Below are positions 25,613 to 34,371 of a stretch of 64,000 nucleotides of DNA, piece by piece. The notes under the pieces are model-generated. The model was not told the origin of the DNA, made no database searches, and was given only the letters and a program-made list of their open reading frames with translations. The number at the start of each line of letters is the position of its first letter. Position 1 is the first letter of the stretch. The position numbers were made by a program, and so were the translations under genes. Source of the DNA: JAAYDI01 sp052034005 (GTDB lineage Bacteria; Planctomycetota; Planctomycetia; Pirellulales; Pirellulaceae); NCBI GenBank assembly GCA_052034005.1, contig JBPOJB010000043.1:1-64000 (forward strand), written 5' to 3'.

Positions 25613-27448
25613 TCAAAGGTGCGTCGATTCGTGGTCCACGCCGTGGACAGCTCGCCCGAGTGCCGCGACGGCGAATACTAGCGGATAGAGCTTTTCATAA
25701 TACCACAGCTTCGCGAAGTAGAAACCGATCGGCGCACTTTCTCGGTGCCGATCGGCCAGAACCGCGTCGGTGAGCCACTGAAGTCCTTTTGCCAGCGGGG
25801 TTTGCAAAGCGGGGTCGTACCGGCGGCCCAGCAGCGACTCGACCGCCAACGCCGTCTCTTCCACGCTGCTCGCCGAGCCCCGCGCGGGCCCGCCGTCACC
25901 ATGCCAGCCACCGCCCCCCCAACTTCCATCGGCGCGCTGCACTGAGGCCAGGTACCGGTAACCCCGTCCGACCGCGTTCGTCTCGCCTACCGCCAGCGCG
26001 TTGCCGGCCAGCAGGACGCGCGCGGTCCCGTACACGGGGTTCTCCTCGTGCGGGTGGTCCTGATGTCCAAACCACAGCGGCACCCAACTGCCGTCCGCAC
26101 GCTGCTGCCGCTGCAGGTACGACCAGCCGCGCCGGATCGCGCGCTCGATCGGCCGAGGGCGCAGGGCCCGCCATGCGTAGAGCGCGCGGATCGCATGGGC
26201 CGTCAGATCCGCCCCGCTGCGATCGAAAGGCAAGCGGCCCCAGCCGCGGCAGAAAGTCGGCCACCCGCCGTCCCGGTTCTGTAAGGCAAGCAGCCACTGC
26301 ACGCCGCGCCGCGCCGCCTCCACCACGCGGTCACCCGTGCCACGCGCGTCGCCGTGCCCCGAGCACTGTCGGCGCCGCCAATGGCTGCAGGCCAACAGGG
26401 CACCGGCCGTGTCGTCCGCATCGGGCACCGCGCCCGACAGGTCGGTCCAACCCCAGCCGCCCGGATCGGCGTATGTGAACGGATGGCGCGTTGCATGTTG
26501 GCAGGCGAGGAACCACTCGAGGTCGACCATCTCCGGAGGCCACGCCGGGTCGGGTGCCAGCGCGTTGATGGCCAGCGACGTGACCCAGGTGGCCAGATTC
26601 GTATCGATGGGCCAGCTGCCGTCCGGGCGGACCGAGTCGCGCAGGAACTGCAGCGCCCGCTGGGTCACCGGGTGCGTCACGCGGCCGGAACCGGCGAGGC
26701 TCATGGCCACGAAGCTGGTCAGCGGCGCGGCTTCCAGGTAGCCGCCGCTGTCCGGTTGCATTCGCTCCAGCACGCGGAGGCTCGGGCCGATCGCCGCGCG
26801 CCGCACGAGACGGGCCAGCGGTGTGCGAGGCCGACAGTGGATGTAGTGCGCTTGCCCGATCGCCACCAGGGCCGGGATCGCGTAACTGACCACCGGCAAC
26901 CTCGCCCACCGGTAGAACCGCTGGGGCAGGCATGCCCATTCGAAGGGCAGGGGGGGCACCTGGGACCAGTCGATCCGTCCGGCCAGGGCGTAGTTCGCCA
27001 GGATCGGCACGGCAAACGTCTTGTCGGTGCCGTACCGCGCGCGGAGCCCTGCCAGGCCGCCCTGGCGCGCCAGGTAATCCTGGGCTCGATCCAGCACGTG
27101 CGGTGAGCACGCCGCCCGGCCCGCCAGATGCAGGGCGGCGATGGCCAGCATGGTGGTGGCGATGTTCGAATGGCTCCGGTCGGTATCGCCCCAGCCGCCG
27201 TCCGAGTTCTGATGTTCGATCAGGTAGGCAATGCCACGTTCGATCAGCCGCGCGTCGCGCTCCGCGGCGGCGGGACCCGTGCCGGGCGAGTCGGCGTGGG
27301 CGGCGATGGCCAGCGCGCTGACGGCCGTGGCCGTGGAGAGCGCGGACGAGGAGAGCCGGCCTTCCCAGTGGCCGGCCGTGGTCCGCTCCGCCAGCAGTTC
27401 GGCCCGTGCCTTGTCGTAGGCTGCTCGAAGACGTGCAGGGTCGATCAT
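25613..27448 (-). CDS. Class II terpene cyclase, squalene-hopene cyclase family
   Basis: About 611 residues, close to the length of squalene-hopene cyclases. The catalytic DxDD motif is DADD at 343-346 (GAVPDADDTAGALL), matching Asp374-377 of the Alicyclobacillus enzyme. QW-type repeats (QNSDGGWG, PDGSW, QNRDGGWPTF, QRADGSWVPLWFG, QRADGSWGGGGW) run through the protein. The C-terminus GFYFAKLWYYEKLYPL resembles the family's end. It should cyclise a polyprenyl chain by protonation at the membrane. No squalene synthase gene (HpnC/D/E type) is visible, so the substrate may not be squalene. It is the first gene of a ten-gene minus-strand run. Confidence 0.88.
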   Translation of the reverse strand: MIDPARLRAAYDKARAELLAERTTAGHWEGRLSSSALSTATAVSALAIAAHADSPGTGPAAAERDARLIERGIAYLIEHQNSDGGWGDTDRSHSNIATTMLAIAALHLAGRAACSPHVLDRAQDYLARQGGLAGLRARYGTDKTFAVPILANYALAGRIDWSQVPPLPFEWACLPQRFYRWARLPVVSYAIPALVAIGQAHYIHCRPRTPLARLVRRAAIGPSLRVLERMQPDSGGYLEAAPLTSFVAMSLAGSGRVTHPVTQRALQFLRDSVRPDGSWPIDTNLATWVTSLAINALAPDPAWPPEMVDLEWFLACQHATRHPFTYADPGGWGWTDLSGAVPDADDTAGALLACSHWRRRQCSGHGDARGTGDRVVEAARRGVQWLLALQNRDGGWPTFCRGWGRLPFDRSGADLTAHAIRALYAWRALRPRPIERAIRRGWSYLQRQQRADGSWVPLWFGHQDHPHEENPVYGTARVLLAGNALAVGETNAVGRGYRYLASVQRADGSWGGGGWHGDGGPARGSASSVEETALAVESLLGRRYDPALQTPLAKGLQWLTDAVLADRHRESAPIGFYFAKLWYYEKLYPLVFAVAALGRAVHGVDHESTHL

Positions 27449-27722
27449 ACGGGTAGGGCTCCCGATGGCTGAGGAGCGCGGGTGGTCTGTCTTGCCCAAG
27501 TGGCGATGCCAGTGTAGACCGACCTGGTGGGGGTTGTCCAACCCGCGACTGCCGAGCGCAGGGTCTGGCTGATTCACCCGCGCGCGATAGAATATCGCCG
27601 TGCCGCATCGTACGGGTGTGACGATGCGCGGTTTTTTGTCGGACATCCGGGTTCGGGTCCGGGTCAGGGAGGTCGGCCGGGGGCGGCCGTTCTGGCGTGC
27701 CGCGGGGCACGCGTAGCCTGCT

Positions 27723-28796
27723 ATGAGTTCCTCGAAACCATCTGCGGCTCGGCGCGCGAAGGGCCGGCGCAAACTGCGGCGTGGGGAGCCGCCTTGGGCG
27801 CAGCTTCCGGACGATGAACTGCTGGACTGGCGGATTCGCGACCTGCGGGTCAAGATCGAAGGGACGGCCCTGGCGGAGCGGATTGAGCAGCTGCACGCGG
27901 AGCTCCACGCGCGTGCGATCCGGTTCCGGCCCCACTACTGGCTCGGCGAAGACTGGTTTTCGCCCGAGGGCGTCCCGGGCATTGCCATCCCGTTCTATCT
28001 GGCCCACCCGCGGCTGGCGCGGCTCGAACGGGCGCAGATGCTGGAGGTCGAGGGCGGCACGCGCGACGGGTGCATGCGGATCCTGCGCCACGAGATGGGG
28101 CATGCGATGGGCACGGCGTACGGCCTGCACCGCTTGCGGCGCTGGCAGGCCGTCTTCGGCAAGTCGTCGTTGCCGTACCCCGACCAGTATGCGCCCAGGC
28201 CGTACAGCAAGAGTTTCGTCCGGCACCTGGACAACTGGTACGCGCAGAGTCACCCGGACGAGGATTTCGCCGAGACCTTCGCCGTCTGGCTCAAGCCGCG
28301 GTCCAACTGGCGCAGCCATTACGAGGGCTGGCCGGCGCTCAGGAAGCTGGAGTTCGTCGACGCGCTGGTGGCGGAGATACGCGGACAGCGGCCGCGCGTG
28401 GTATCGCGCGATCGAGTTGATCCGGCCGATAAGATCGGCAAGACTCTGCGCGAGTACTACGCGGAGAAGCGCGCCCGATACGGGCTGGATAGCAGCTTCT
28501 CTTGCGACCGCGAGCTGCGCCGCTTGTTCTCCGACGCGCCCGAGCATGCGGGCCGCCCGTCCGCGGCCGCGTTCTTGCGCCGCCACCGCCGGCAGTTGTT
28601 GCGGGTCGTGGCCGAGTGGACGGGCCAGTACAAGTACACGGTGGACCAGGTGCTGCGGGAGATGATCAAGCGGTGTGGGGAGTTGCGTTTGCGCGTGCAT
28701 CGCGCTGAGCGTCGGACGGAGCGTGACGCGCAGGGGATGTTGACCGTGCAGACCATGAACTACCTCCATTACGGACACCACAAGATCGCGTTATGA
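27723..28796 (+). CDS. Putative zinc-binding metallopeptidase
   Basis: About 357 residues. It carries HExxH as HEMGH at 123-127 (ILRHEMGHAMG) and a downstream acidic candidate ligand in HPDEDFAETFAVWL, the pattern of the family annotated as putative zinc-binding metallopeptidase (Peptidase_Mx-like). The N-terminal 20 residues are strongly basic and there is no signal peptide, so it is cytoplasmic. Its stop overlaps the start of the ATP-grasp gene (ATGA), showing coupled translation. Substrate unknown. The pairing with a ligase suggests processing of a peptide that the ligase makes or extends. Confidence 0.8.
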   Translation: MSSSKPSAARRAKGRRKLRRGEPPWAQLPDDELLDWRIRDLRVKIEGTALAERIEQLHAELHARAIRFRPHYWLGEDWFSPEGVPGIAIPFYLAHPRLARLERAQMLEVEGGTRDGCMRILRHEMGHAMGTAYGLHRLRRWQAVFGKSSLPYPDQYAPRPYSKSFVRHLDNWYAQSHPDEDFAETFAVWLKPRSNWRSHYEGWPALRKLEFVDALVAEIRGQRPRVVSRDRVDPADKIGKTLREYYAEKRARYGLDSSFSCDRELRRLFSDAPEHAGRPSAAAFLRRHRRQLLRVVAEWTGQYKYTVDQVLREMIKRCGELRLRVHRAERRTERDAQGMLTVQTMNYLHYGHHKIAL

Positions 28797-29818
28797 AGAA
28801 GCTCCGCGTGATGGTCCTGATGGATGAGGAGCTCGTGCCGCCCGAGAGCATCGAGGGCGTGAGCTCCGCGGAGATGCTCAACTGGAAGACCGAATATGAT
28901 GTGCTCTCCGCGCTGCGCCAGCTGCGCCATCAGGCGGAGCCGCTGGGGGTGAGCCAGGACCTGGGGGCGATCCGCCAGTTCGTGGAGGCGTGGAAGCCGG
29001 ACATCGCCTTCAACCTGCTGGAGGAGTTCCAGGGGGTGGCGGTCTTCGATCAGCACGTGGTCAGTTATCTGGAGCTGACGAAGCTGCCCTATTCGGGCTG
29101 TAATCCGCGCGGGTTGATGTTGGCGCACGACAAGGCGCTGAGCAAGCAGATCCTCTCCTATCACCGGATCCCGACCCCGCGCTTCGCCGTATTCGAACGG
29201 GGTCGGACCGTCACGCTCCGCCGCCGCTACGCGTTTCCGCTGCTGGTCAAGTCCGTGATCGAAGAGGCCTCGCTCGGGATCAGCCAGCGGTCGATCGTCC
29301 GCAGCCCCGAGGCGCTCAAAGCGCGCGTCCACTACGTGCACGACGAATTGAAGACCGATGCCCTGGTCGAGGAGTTCATCGAGGGTCGGGAGTTCTACGT
29401 GGGCGTGATCGGCAATCGCCGGCTGCAGACGCTCCCGATCTGGGAGCTGACGTTCAAGAACCTGCCGGACGACGTCGCCAACATCGCGACGCAGCGCGTC
29501 AAATGGGACGCCGCGTACCAGCGGAAGCTGGGGGTGGAGACGGCGGCGGCCGAAGGGCTGTCCCGGGAGACCGAAGCGGCCATCGCCCGCCTCTGCAAGC
29601 GGGTCTACCGGGCGCTGAGCTTGAGCGGGTACGCGCGGATGGACCTGCGGATGACCGCTGACGAGCGCGTGTATGTGCTGGAAGCCAATCCGAACCCGAA
29701 CTTATCGTGCGGCGAGGACTTCGCCGCGTCGGCCCAGGCCTTGGGCTGGTCGTACGGGCAACTCATTCAGCGGATCCTGAATCTGGGGCTGACCTACCGG
29801 CCGCGGTGGTACGGGTGA
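28793..29818 (+). CDS. ATP-grasp ligase related to D-alanine--D-alanine ligase
   Basis: About 341 residues. The C-terminal two thirds have the ATP-grasp layout of Ddl: FPLLVKSVIEEASLGIS, ALVEEFIEGREFYVGVIG, YARMDLRMTADERVYVLE, then EANPNPNLSCGEDFAASA, where Ddl has an EVNTxPG-type motif. The N-terminal substrate domain differs from Ddl and lacks its GxxGE start. It should join a carboxylate to an amine with ATP. It is probably not the cell-wall Ddl, because no mur genes are near and it is coupled to a peptidase gene by an ATGA overlap. Confidence 0.8.
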   Translation: MKKLRVMVLMDEELVPPESIEGVSSAEMLNWKTEYDVLSALRQLRHQAEPLGVSQDLGAIRQFVEAWKPDIAFNLLEEFQGVAVFDQHVVSYLELTKLPYSGCNPRGLMLAHDKALSKQILSYHRIPTPRFAVFERGRTVTLRRRYAFPLLVKSVIEEASLGISQRSIVRSPEALKARVHYVHDELKTDALVEEFIEGREFYVGVIGNRRLQTLPIWELTFKNLPDDVANIATQRVKWDAAYQRKLGVETAAAEGLSRETEAAIARLCKRVYRALSLSGYARMDLRMTADERVYVLEANPNPNLSCGEDFAASAQALGWSYGQLIQRILNLGLTYRPRWYG

Positions 29819-29841
29819 CCCGCCGGCCCGGTCGACTTCCG

Positions 29842-31155
29842 TCAGTGCTTGCCGGCTTGGGCGCTTAGTGCGTCGTCGTTCACGCGCGGCGCGGCCCCCC
29901 GGTCCGCGGTGCTCTCCTCGTCATACTGCGACCGCGGGTCCTGCCAGTTCTCGCGGCGGAAATGCGCCGCATAGGTGCCGTAGTCGTGGAACCACAGGCG
30001 CTTCACCAGGCGATAGACCCAGTCCGCTTCGGCCACTTCGTTCCCGGGATTGAATTGTGAGGCGCGCGAACGCATGCACCGGATCTCCTCGAAAACCGTC
30101 TGCCGCGCCGTGCTGTCCTTCGCGCCGTGCCTTTGGGCGAGCTCCAGGAGCAGGTCGGGCCGTTCCAGCAGGATGCAGCCGCGTGTGAACGCCGCGGCCG
30201 TGGCGCGGAAGTCGCGCAAGAACTCCGAACTGCCCCAGACCTCCTTCAACGGCCGCGGGTCGTGGATGGAGTCCTTCGCCATCTGGATGACCGGGCAGGG
30301 TTCGATGTCGCCCCACGGCCCGACATGGTTGGTGAACCCGATGGCGGCCGGGCAGATCGCGTAGCCGTCCTGGTCGTAGTAGGCGTCCACGATGATCAGC
30401 GGCTTCTTGCTGCGCATCTCCACGACGAAGCGCCGTGCCTGCGCCTGCTGTTGCGGCGTCAAGCACAACTCGGGCGACGACGCGGCGCCCACCGGGCGAT
30501 AGATGTGATACCAGACGTAGAGCACGCCCATCTCGATGAGTCGGTCGAGCCAGGACTCGGTCAGCAGGTCCATGTTGGTCTGGCATAAGCTGGTGCACAC
30601 GCCCGTGATCAGACGCGCATCGAGGCAGTTCTGCAGCCCCTGCATCGTGCGGCTCAGCACGTGCGGCTTGCCCCGCCGCTGGTCGCTCACGATCTCGTTC
30701 CCTTCCACGCTGACCAGCGGCGAGATGTTGCCGAGCTGCCACATGCGCCGCGCGACCTCGGGCGTGACGAAATGCCCGTTCGTGAAGATCTGGAAGTAGC
30801 AGTCGGGATGCGCGGCCAGGATGTCCAGCAGGTCGGGGTGCATGAACGGTTCGCCGCCGACGATCCCGAAGAAGGAGTTGCCCATCTCCCGCGACTCGTT
30901 GATCAGGCGATGCATCGCGGGCGCTTCGATCTTCTCCTGCTTGGCGGCCACATCCATCCAGCAGCCTTGGCAGCGCAGATTGCAGCTGTTGGTCACTGCC
31001 ACGTAGATGAAGGGCGGGTAGAACTCGCCCCGCTTCAACCGCTGCTTGTGCCGGCGGACCGCGCGCGCTCCCTTGTAGCCTGTGTTCCAGATCAGCTTCC
31101 ACAGCAGGCGTTTGTCGGTCTCCCACAGCATGCGCTGGGCCAGGCGGAAGAACAT
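29842..31155 (-). CDS. Radical SAM protein
   Basis: About 437 residues. The cluster motif is TNSCNLRCQGCWMDVAAK (CxxxCxxC), followed by GIVGGEPFMHPDLL and LVSVEGNEIVSDQRRG, typical of MoaA/PqqE-like enzymes. Later cysteines (CPAAIGFTNHVGPWGDIEPC and two beyond) suggest an additional Fe-S cluster. Its substrate is unknown. It starts nine bases after the ferredoxin gene and closes the propeller / lipoyl carrier / ferredoxin / radical SAM operon. A GTG one codon upstream is an alternative start. Confidence 0.85.
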   Translation of the reverse strand: MFFRLAQRMLWETDKRLLWKLIWNTGYKGARAVRRHKQRLKRGEFYPPFIYVAVTNSCNLRCQGCWMDVAAKQEKIEAPAMHRLINESREMGNSFFGIVGGEPFMHPDLLDILAAHPDCYFQIFTNGHFVTPEVARRMWQLGNISPLVSVEGNEIVSDQRRGKPHVLSRTMQGLQNCLDARLITGVCTSLCQTNMDLLTESWLDRLIEMGVLYVWYHIYRPVGAASSPELCLTPQQQAQARRFVVEMRSKKPLIIVDAYYDQDGYAICPAAIGFTNHVGPWGDIEPCPVIQMAKDSIHDPRPLKEVWGSSEFLRDFRATAAAFTRGCILLERPDLLLELAQRHGAKDSTARQTVFEEIRCMRSRASQFNPGNEVAEADWVYRLVKRLWFHDYGTYAAHFRRENWQDPRSQYDEESTADRGAAPRVNDDALSAQAGKH

Positions 31156-31164
31156 CACGGGCTC

Positions 31165-32109
31165 CTACAAGTCCAGCCGATCGAGTTCGTCGATCAGCTC
31201 GTCCAGTTCATCGGGGCGGGCCGACCCGCCGCGCTCGGCACGCCGCAGATGCTCGTCACGCTCCCGCGCGGCGATCTCCAGCTCCGTCGGCCGGCCGAAC
31301 AGCTGCGACAGATCGATCTTCCGGCCCTCCACCACGCCGGGATCGCCGGCGATCGCCGGCGTCTTGTGATGCGGGAAGATGATCGCCCCCTCCGGGCAGA
31401 TGCGGCTGCACGCCGGGCAGCCTTTGCGACAGTTGTCCGGCTGCTCGACCAGGATCGTCTCCCGCGGGTCGATGCCGAACACGCCGAACAGGCAGAAGTC
31501 GATGCATTCCATGCAGTTCGTGCATCGGCTGTAGTCGATCACCGGATACCAGCGGCGCGGCGGCGCGCCGCCCTGGTCGGCCGCGGCGGGCCAGGCCGCG
31601 CCTTCCACCGGGCCGCGCAGGCTGGGCCAAGACGCTTCGGCCGGCAGGGGCGTCGGGGACGCGATCCGCCGGACCTCCGCGATGAACGGCTGCGCGTCCT
31701 GGGCGGCCCGCAGGTCAAGATGGTGGATCGTGCGGGGCGGCAGAGGGCCGCGGTCGAGCTCGCGGGGATCGGAACGCGGCCGGTCGCCGCCCGCGCCCGA
31801 CGGCGCCGGCCGGTCGCCGCCCTCCGCCGTGAGCGACGTCTCGCCCAGCCGCCCGCGGATGCCGTGGCGATCGAGGGTCCAGTGGGTGGCACGCGGGTAG
31901 AGCCACGACAGCACGATCAGGTCGCCCGGCAGAGATCGGAGCTGGTCCAGCACCGGGTCATCCGACCGCAGGTCGTACAGGGACGGGATCACGATCACCT
32001 CGAGCCGCCCATCAGGCGCCAGCCCGGCCGCGATGGACTCCTCCAAGCGGCGTTTGGCCGGATGATGGCTCTGGCCTTGAGACAGGATGACGGCCACGCG
32101 GTCTGCCAT
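31165..32109 (-). CDS. Two-[4Fe-4S] ferredoxin-domain protein with an N-terminal alpha/beta domain
   Basis: About 314 residues. Residues ~1-90 form an alpha/beta domain (MADRVAVILSQGQS, LEVIVIPSLYDL, DLIVLSWLYPRATHW) that I cannot name. A low-complexity Gly/Pro/Arg stretch follows. Then come two ferredoxin clusters: CTNCMECIDFCLFGVFGI, and CRKGCPACSRICPEGAI, in which an extra residue separates the first two cysteines. The C-terminus is charged and helical. It likely passes electrons between a donor and the radical SAM enzyme or the lipoyl carrier encoded next to it. The ATG at 32109 was chosen over an upstream reading. Confidence 0.82.
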   Translation of the reverse strand: MADRVAVILSQGQSHHPAKRRLEESIAAGLAPDGRLEVIVIPSLYDLRSDDPVLDQLRSLPGDLIVLSWLYPRATHWTLDRHGIRGRLGETSLTAEGGDRPAPSGAGGDRPRSDPRELDRGPLPPRTIHHLDLRAAQDAQPFIAEVRRIASPTPLPAEASWPSLRGPVEGAAWPAAADQGGAPPRRWYPVIDYSRCTNCMECIDFCLFGVFGIDPRETILVEQPDNCRKGCPACSRICPEGAIIFPHHKTPAIAGDPGVVEGRKIDLSQLFGRPTELEIAARERDEHLRRAERGGSARPDELDELIDELDRLDL

Positions 32110-32151
32110 GTGCGGCGCTCGCTCTCTGCGCTCGGTCAATGCTGCCGACCC

Positions 32152-32601
32152 TCAGCTCCACTCCCCCTTGAGCATCCGCTGCGTGGTCTCCCACACCGAG
32201 TCGAGGTGCTGAAGGTACTCGTCCGGCGACAACAGCCCGCTGCCGGTCACCTGCAATTCAAACAGCCATCCGCGCCCGTAGGCGTCGGTGTTGATCGTGG
32301 ATGGATCGTCCAGCAGGGCGTCGTTGAACCGCAGGAGCCGCCCGGCGGTCGGCGCGTACAGGTCGCTCTCCGCCTTCCGGCTCTCGATGGCGCCGATCGC
32401 CTGGCGCTGGGCGACATGCACGTCCTCTTCCACGCACCACTCGAGGAAGTACACATCCCGCAACAGGCGGACGGCATAGGCCGTGAACCCGAAGCGGTGC
32501 AGATCCCCGTGGGGCTCCGCCCACATGTGGTTCGTGCAGTATGAGCGGTCCGTGGGGATGCGCGCCTCATGGATACCCATCCGGAACACCAGGTCGCTCA
32601 T
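32152..32601 (-). CDS. Glycine cleavage H-protein-like lipoyl carrier
   Basis: About 149 residues with the lipoyl-domain hairpin AIGAIESRKAESDLYAPTAG. Lys76 is the lipoylation site (ESVKAASD in E. coli GcvH). It also has TINTDAYGRGWLFEL, as in GcvH. No gcvP, gcvT or lpd gene is nearby, and the N-terminal half (RIPTDRSYCTNHMWAEPHGD) diverges from GcvH. A role as an orphan lipoyl carrier is therefore more likely than glycine cleavage. An in-frame GTG at 32613 would overlap the propeller gene's stop (GTGA) and is an alternative start. Confidence 0.85.
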   Translation of the reverse strand: MSDLVFRMGIHEARIPTDRSYCTNHMWAEPHGDLHRFGFTAYAVRLLRDVYFLEWCVEEDVHVAQRQAIGAIESRKAESDLYAPTAGRLLRFNDALLDDPSTINTDAYGRGWLFELQVTGSGLLSPDEYLQHLDSVWETTQRMLKGEWS

Positions 32602-32609
32602 GCGGGCAC

Positions 32610-33767
32610 TCACTCCGACTTGCTACCGAAACAATAGACGATGCCGTCTTCGCTGGCAATCACCAGTCGACGCGAGGCGACGGCGGGTGAGCCGGTGAAT
32701 CCACCCCCCGCCTCGAATTGCCAGACCTCTTGGCCGGACCCCAGGTCCAAGGCGTGGATCCGCCCGTCCGCGGCGGCTGCGAACACACGGTCCTCCACGA
32801 TCACCGGCGCCGCATCGACGCGCTGCTTCGTCGCGAACTCCCATACGACGCTGCCATCCTCGGCGTTCAGGCAGTGGACCTTCTTGCCCCGGCTTCCGAA
32901 GACGACCTTGCCGCCGGACACCGCCGGGGCACTGCGAATCGCCTGCCGGCGCGACCGGTCCGCGTGCGTCCAGACCACGGCCGCACGCTTCCAGTCCACG
33001 CAGAAGAAGACGCCCTCTTCGGTCCCGAAGAACACATGGTCGCCCATCACGGCCGGCGTCACGCCGGTCGGACCCTGGATGTCCACCTCGCCCACCGATT
33101 GGCCGTTGGTCAGATCGATGATGTGCAGCTTGCTGTCACAGCCGGCGACAAACGCGCGATCGTCGACCACGGTCGGCATGCACCGGATCTGGTTGGCGAT
33201 CGAGTGTTTCCAGACCAGCGTCCCGCGCTCCGCGCTGACGCAGTAAAGCGAACTGTCCTGCGAGCCGAACAGGATGTCCGCGCCGTAGAAGTTGGCCCCC
33301 GCGTTGATCTCCAGCTCCGCCTCGAACGTCCACTGCGTGTTGCCCGAGGCGGCATCCAAGCCGTGCATCCGGCCGTCGATGTCGCCGATGCACAGCCGCT
33401 CGCCGCGGATCGCACCCGCCGAGTTGAACCCGGCCGGCAGGGTGCGCTTCCAGCGCTCCGCGCCGGTCGACAGGTCGAGCGCATAGATGTTCCCGTCCAG
33501 ATCGCCGATGTACACCACTCCGCCCAGGATCACCGGCGTGGCTTCGAAGCAGCCGCCGGGCACCCGGTACTGCCAGACCAGCTCCGGCGCGGCGGGCAGC
33601 GGACTGCGGGCGACTCCGGTGCCGTGCGGATCGCCCCGGAATACCGGCCAGGCGTCGGCGCCGGCCGGCCCGTGCGCGTCATCGCGCGGCACGGCGGCAC
33701 CGGCCCAATGCGCGGCCAGGAAGACGGCCAAGACCGCGCGCGCTGAGAGCATTCGAAACCATCGCAT
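32610..33767 (-). CDS. Secreted PQQ-type beta-propeller protein
   Basis: About 385 residues. A signal peptide spans the first ~25 residues (hydrophobic AVLAVFLAAHWAGAA), so the protein is exported. The rest is seven to eight WD-like blades with the repeated pattern GxVYIGDLDGNIYALDLSTGAERW, characteristic of PQQ-like/BamB-type propellers. The PQQ and metal ligands of true quinoprotein dehydrogenases are not evident. It starts at an ATG with GGAGGTG upstream and is the first gene of the operon containing the lipoyl carrier. Confidence 0.87.
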   Translation of the reverse strand: MRWFRMLSARAVLAVFLAAHWAGAAVPRDDAHGPAGADAWPVFRGDPHGTGVARSPLPAAPELVWQYRVPGGCFEATPVILGGVVYIGDLDGNIYALDLSTGAERWKRTLPAGFNSAGAIRGERLCIGDIDGRMHGLDAASGNTQWTFEAELEINAGANFYGADILFGSQDSSLYCVSAERGTLVWKHSIANQIRCMPTVVDDRAFVAGCDSKLHIIDLTNGQSVGEVDIQGPTGVTPAVMGDHVFFGTEEGVFFCVDWKRAAVVWTHADRSRRQAIRSAPAVSGGKVVFGSRGKKVHCLNAEDGSVVWEFATKQRVDAAPVIVEDRVFAAAADGRIHALDLGSGQEVWQFEAGGGFTGSPAVASRRLVIASEDGIVYCFGSKSE

Positions 33768-33883
33768 GATCGCACCTCCGCCAGCAGGGTTTCATACGCG
33801 GTCCCCGGGGTTCCACGCGCAGCGCGCCAACGAGCGTGGTCCCACGCGGAAGGTTGGGGCGCCGGCCTGGGCTGGGACCGGGC

Positions 33884-34342
33884 TCAGCGCGGCGCGTGCG
33901 GGACGTAGCTCAGCTGCGAGAGCACCTGCAGGACGCCGTTCAGGTGCGCCAGGCGCGGTCCGAACCGGTCGACGAATTCGTTGAGCATGAACTCGCCGTC
34001 CATCAGGCACTCTTCGTGCGTCTGGACCTCGTCCGTGAGGTTCTGCAGGAACTGGGTCTGCACGCGGCTCAACGTTTCCGCGGCGGACCGACAGCACCGT
34101 GCCAGTTCGGGATTGGCATCCTTCCACTGACCCAGCTCCTGCGCCCGCTGCCGCTGGGCCGCGCTCAACTGATGGTTCAGTTCCTTGAGCAACTGATTCT
34201 GATACTCTTGATTTGCGACCGCTTGCCGCAACAAAGCGACAATCATGTCGCCCGTAGCCATCTCGTTGTCCAGGTGTCCGGACGATGCGTCAGCCGACAC
34301 GTCAATACGGAACATGGGGAGCTGCTGCGGATCAGGGCTCAT
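33884..34342 (-). CDS. Uncharacterised helical protein
   Basis: I do not recognise this 152-residue protein. It starts at an ATG with a strong GGAGGAG site, behind a good promoter. After ~45 residues it is almost entirely helical and glutamine/leucine-rich (LLRQAVANQEYQNQLLKELN), suggesting a coiled coil. A paired Cys (RCCRSAAETL) and a single Cys follow. No signal peptide or membrane helix is seen. It is divergent from the next unrecognised gene. Confidence 0.65.
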   Translation of the reverse strand: MSPDPQQLPMFRIDVSADASSGHLDNEMATGDMIVALLRQAVANQEYQNQLLKELNHQLSAAQRQRAQELGQWKDANPELARCCRSAAETLSRVQTQFLQNLTDEVQTHEECLMDGEFMLNEFVDRFGPRLAHLNGVLQVLSQLSYVPHAPR

Positions 34343-34371
34343 AATGCGATTCTCCTCCGAGGCTGAATTAC

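Noticed and set aside
28793..29818. ATP-grasp gene as the cell-wall ddl
   Set aside because: The N-terminal substrate domain does not match Ddl and there are no mur or fts genes nearby.
29842..31155. Radical SAM protein as the hopanoid enzyme HpnH
   Set aside because: It is about 100 residues longer than HpnH, has extra C-terminal cysteines, and sits with a lipoyl carrier and ferredoxin, not with hopanoid genes.
32152..32601. GcvH-like gene as part of a glycine cleavage operon
   Set aside because: No gcvP, gcvT or lpd gene is present and the neighbours are a ferredoxin and a radical SAM enzyme.
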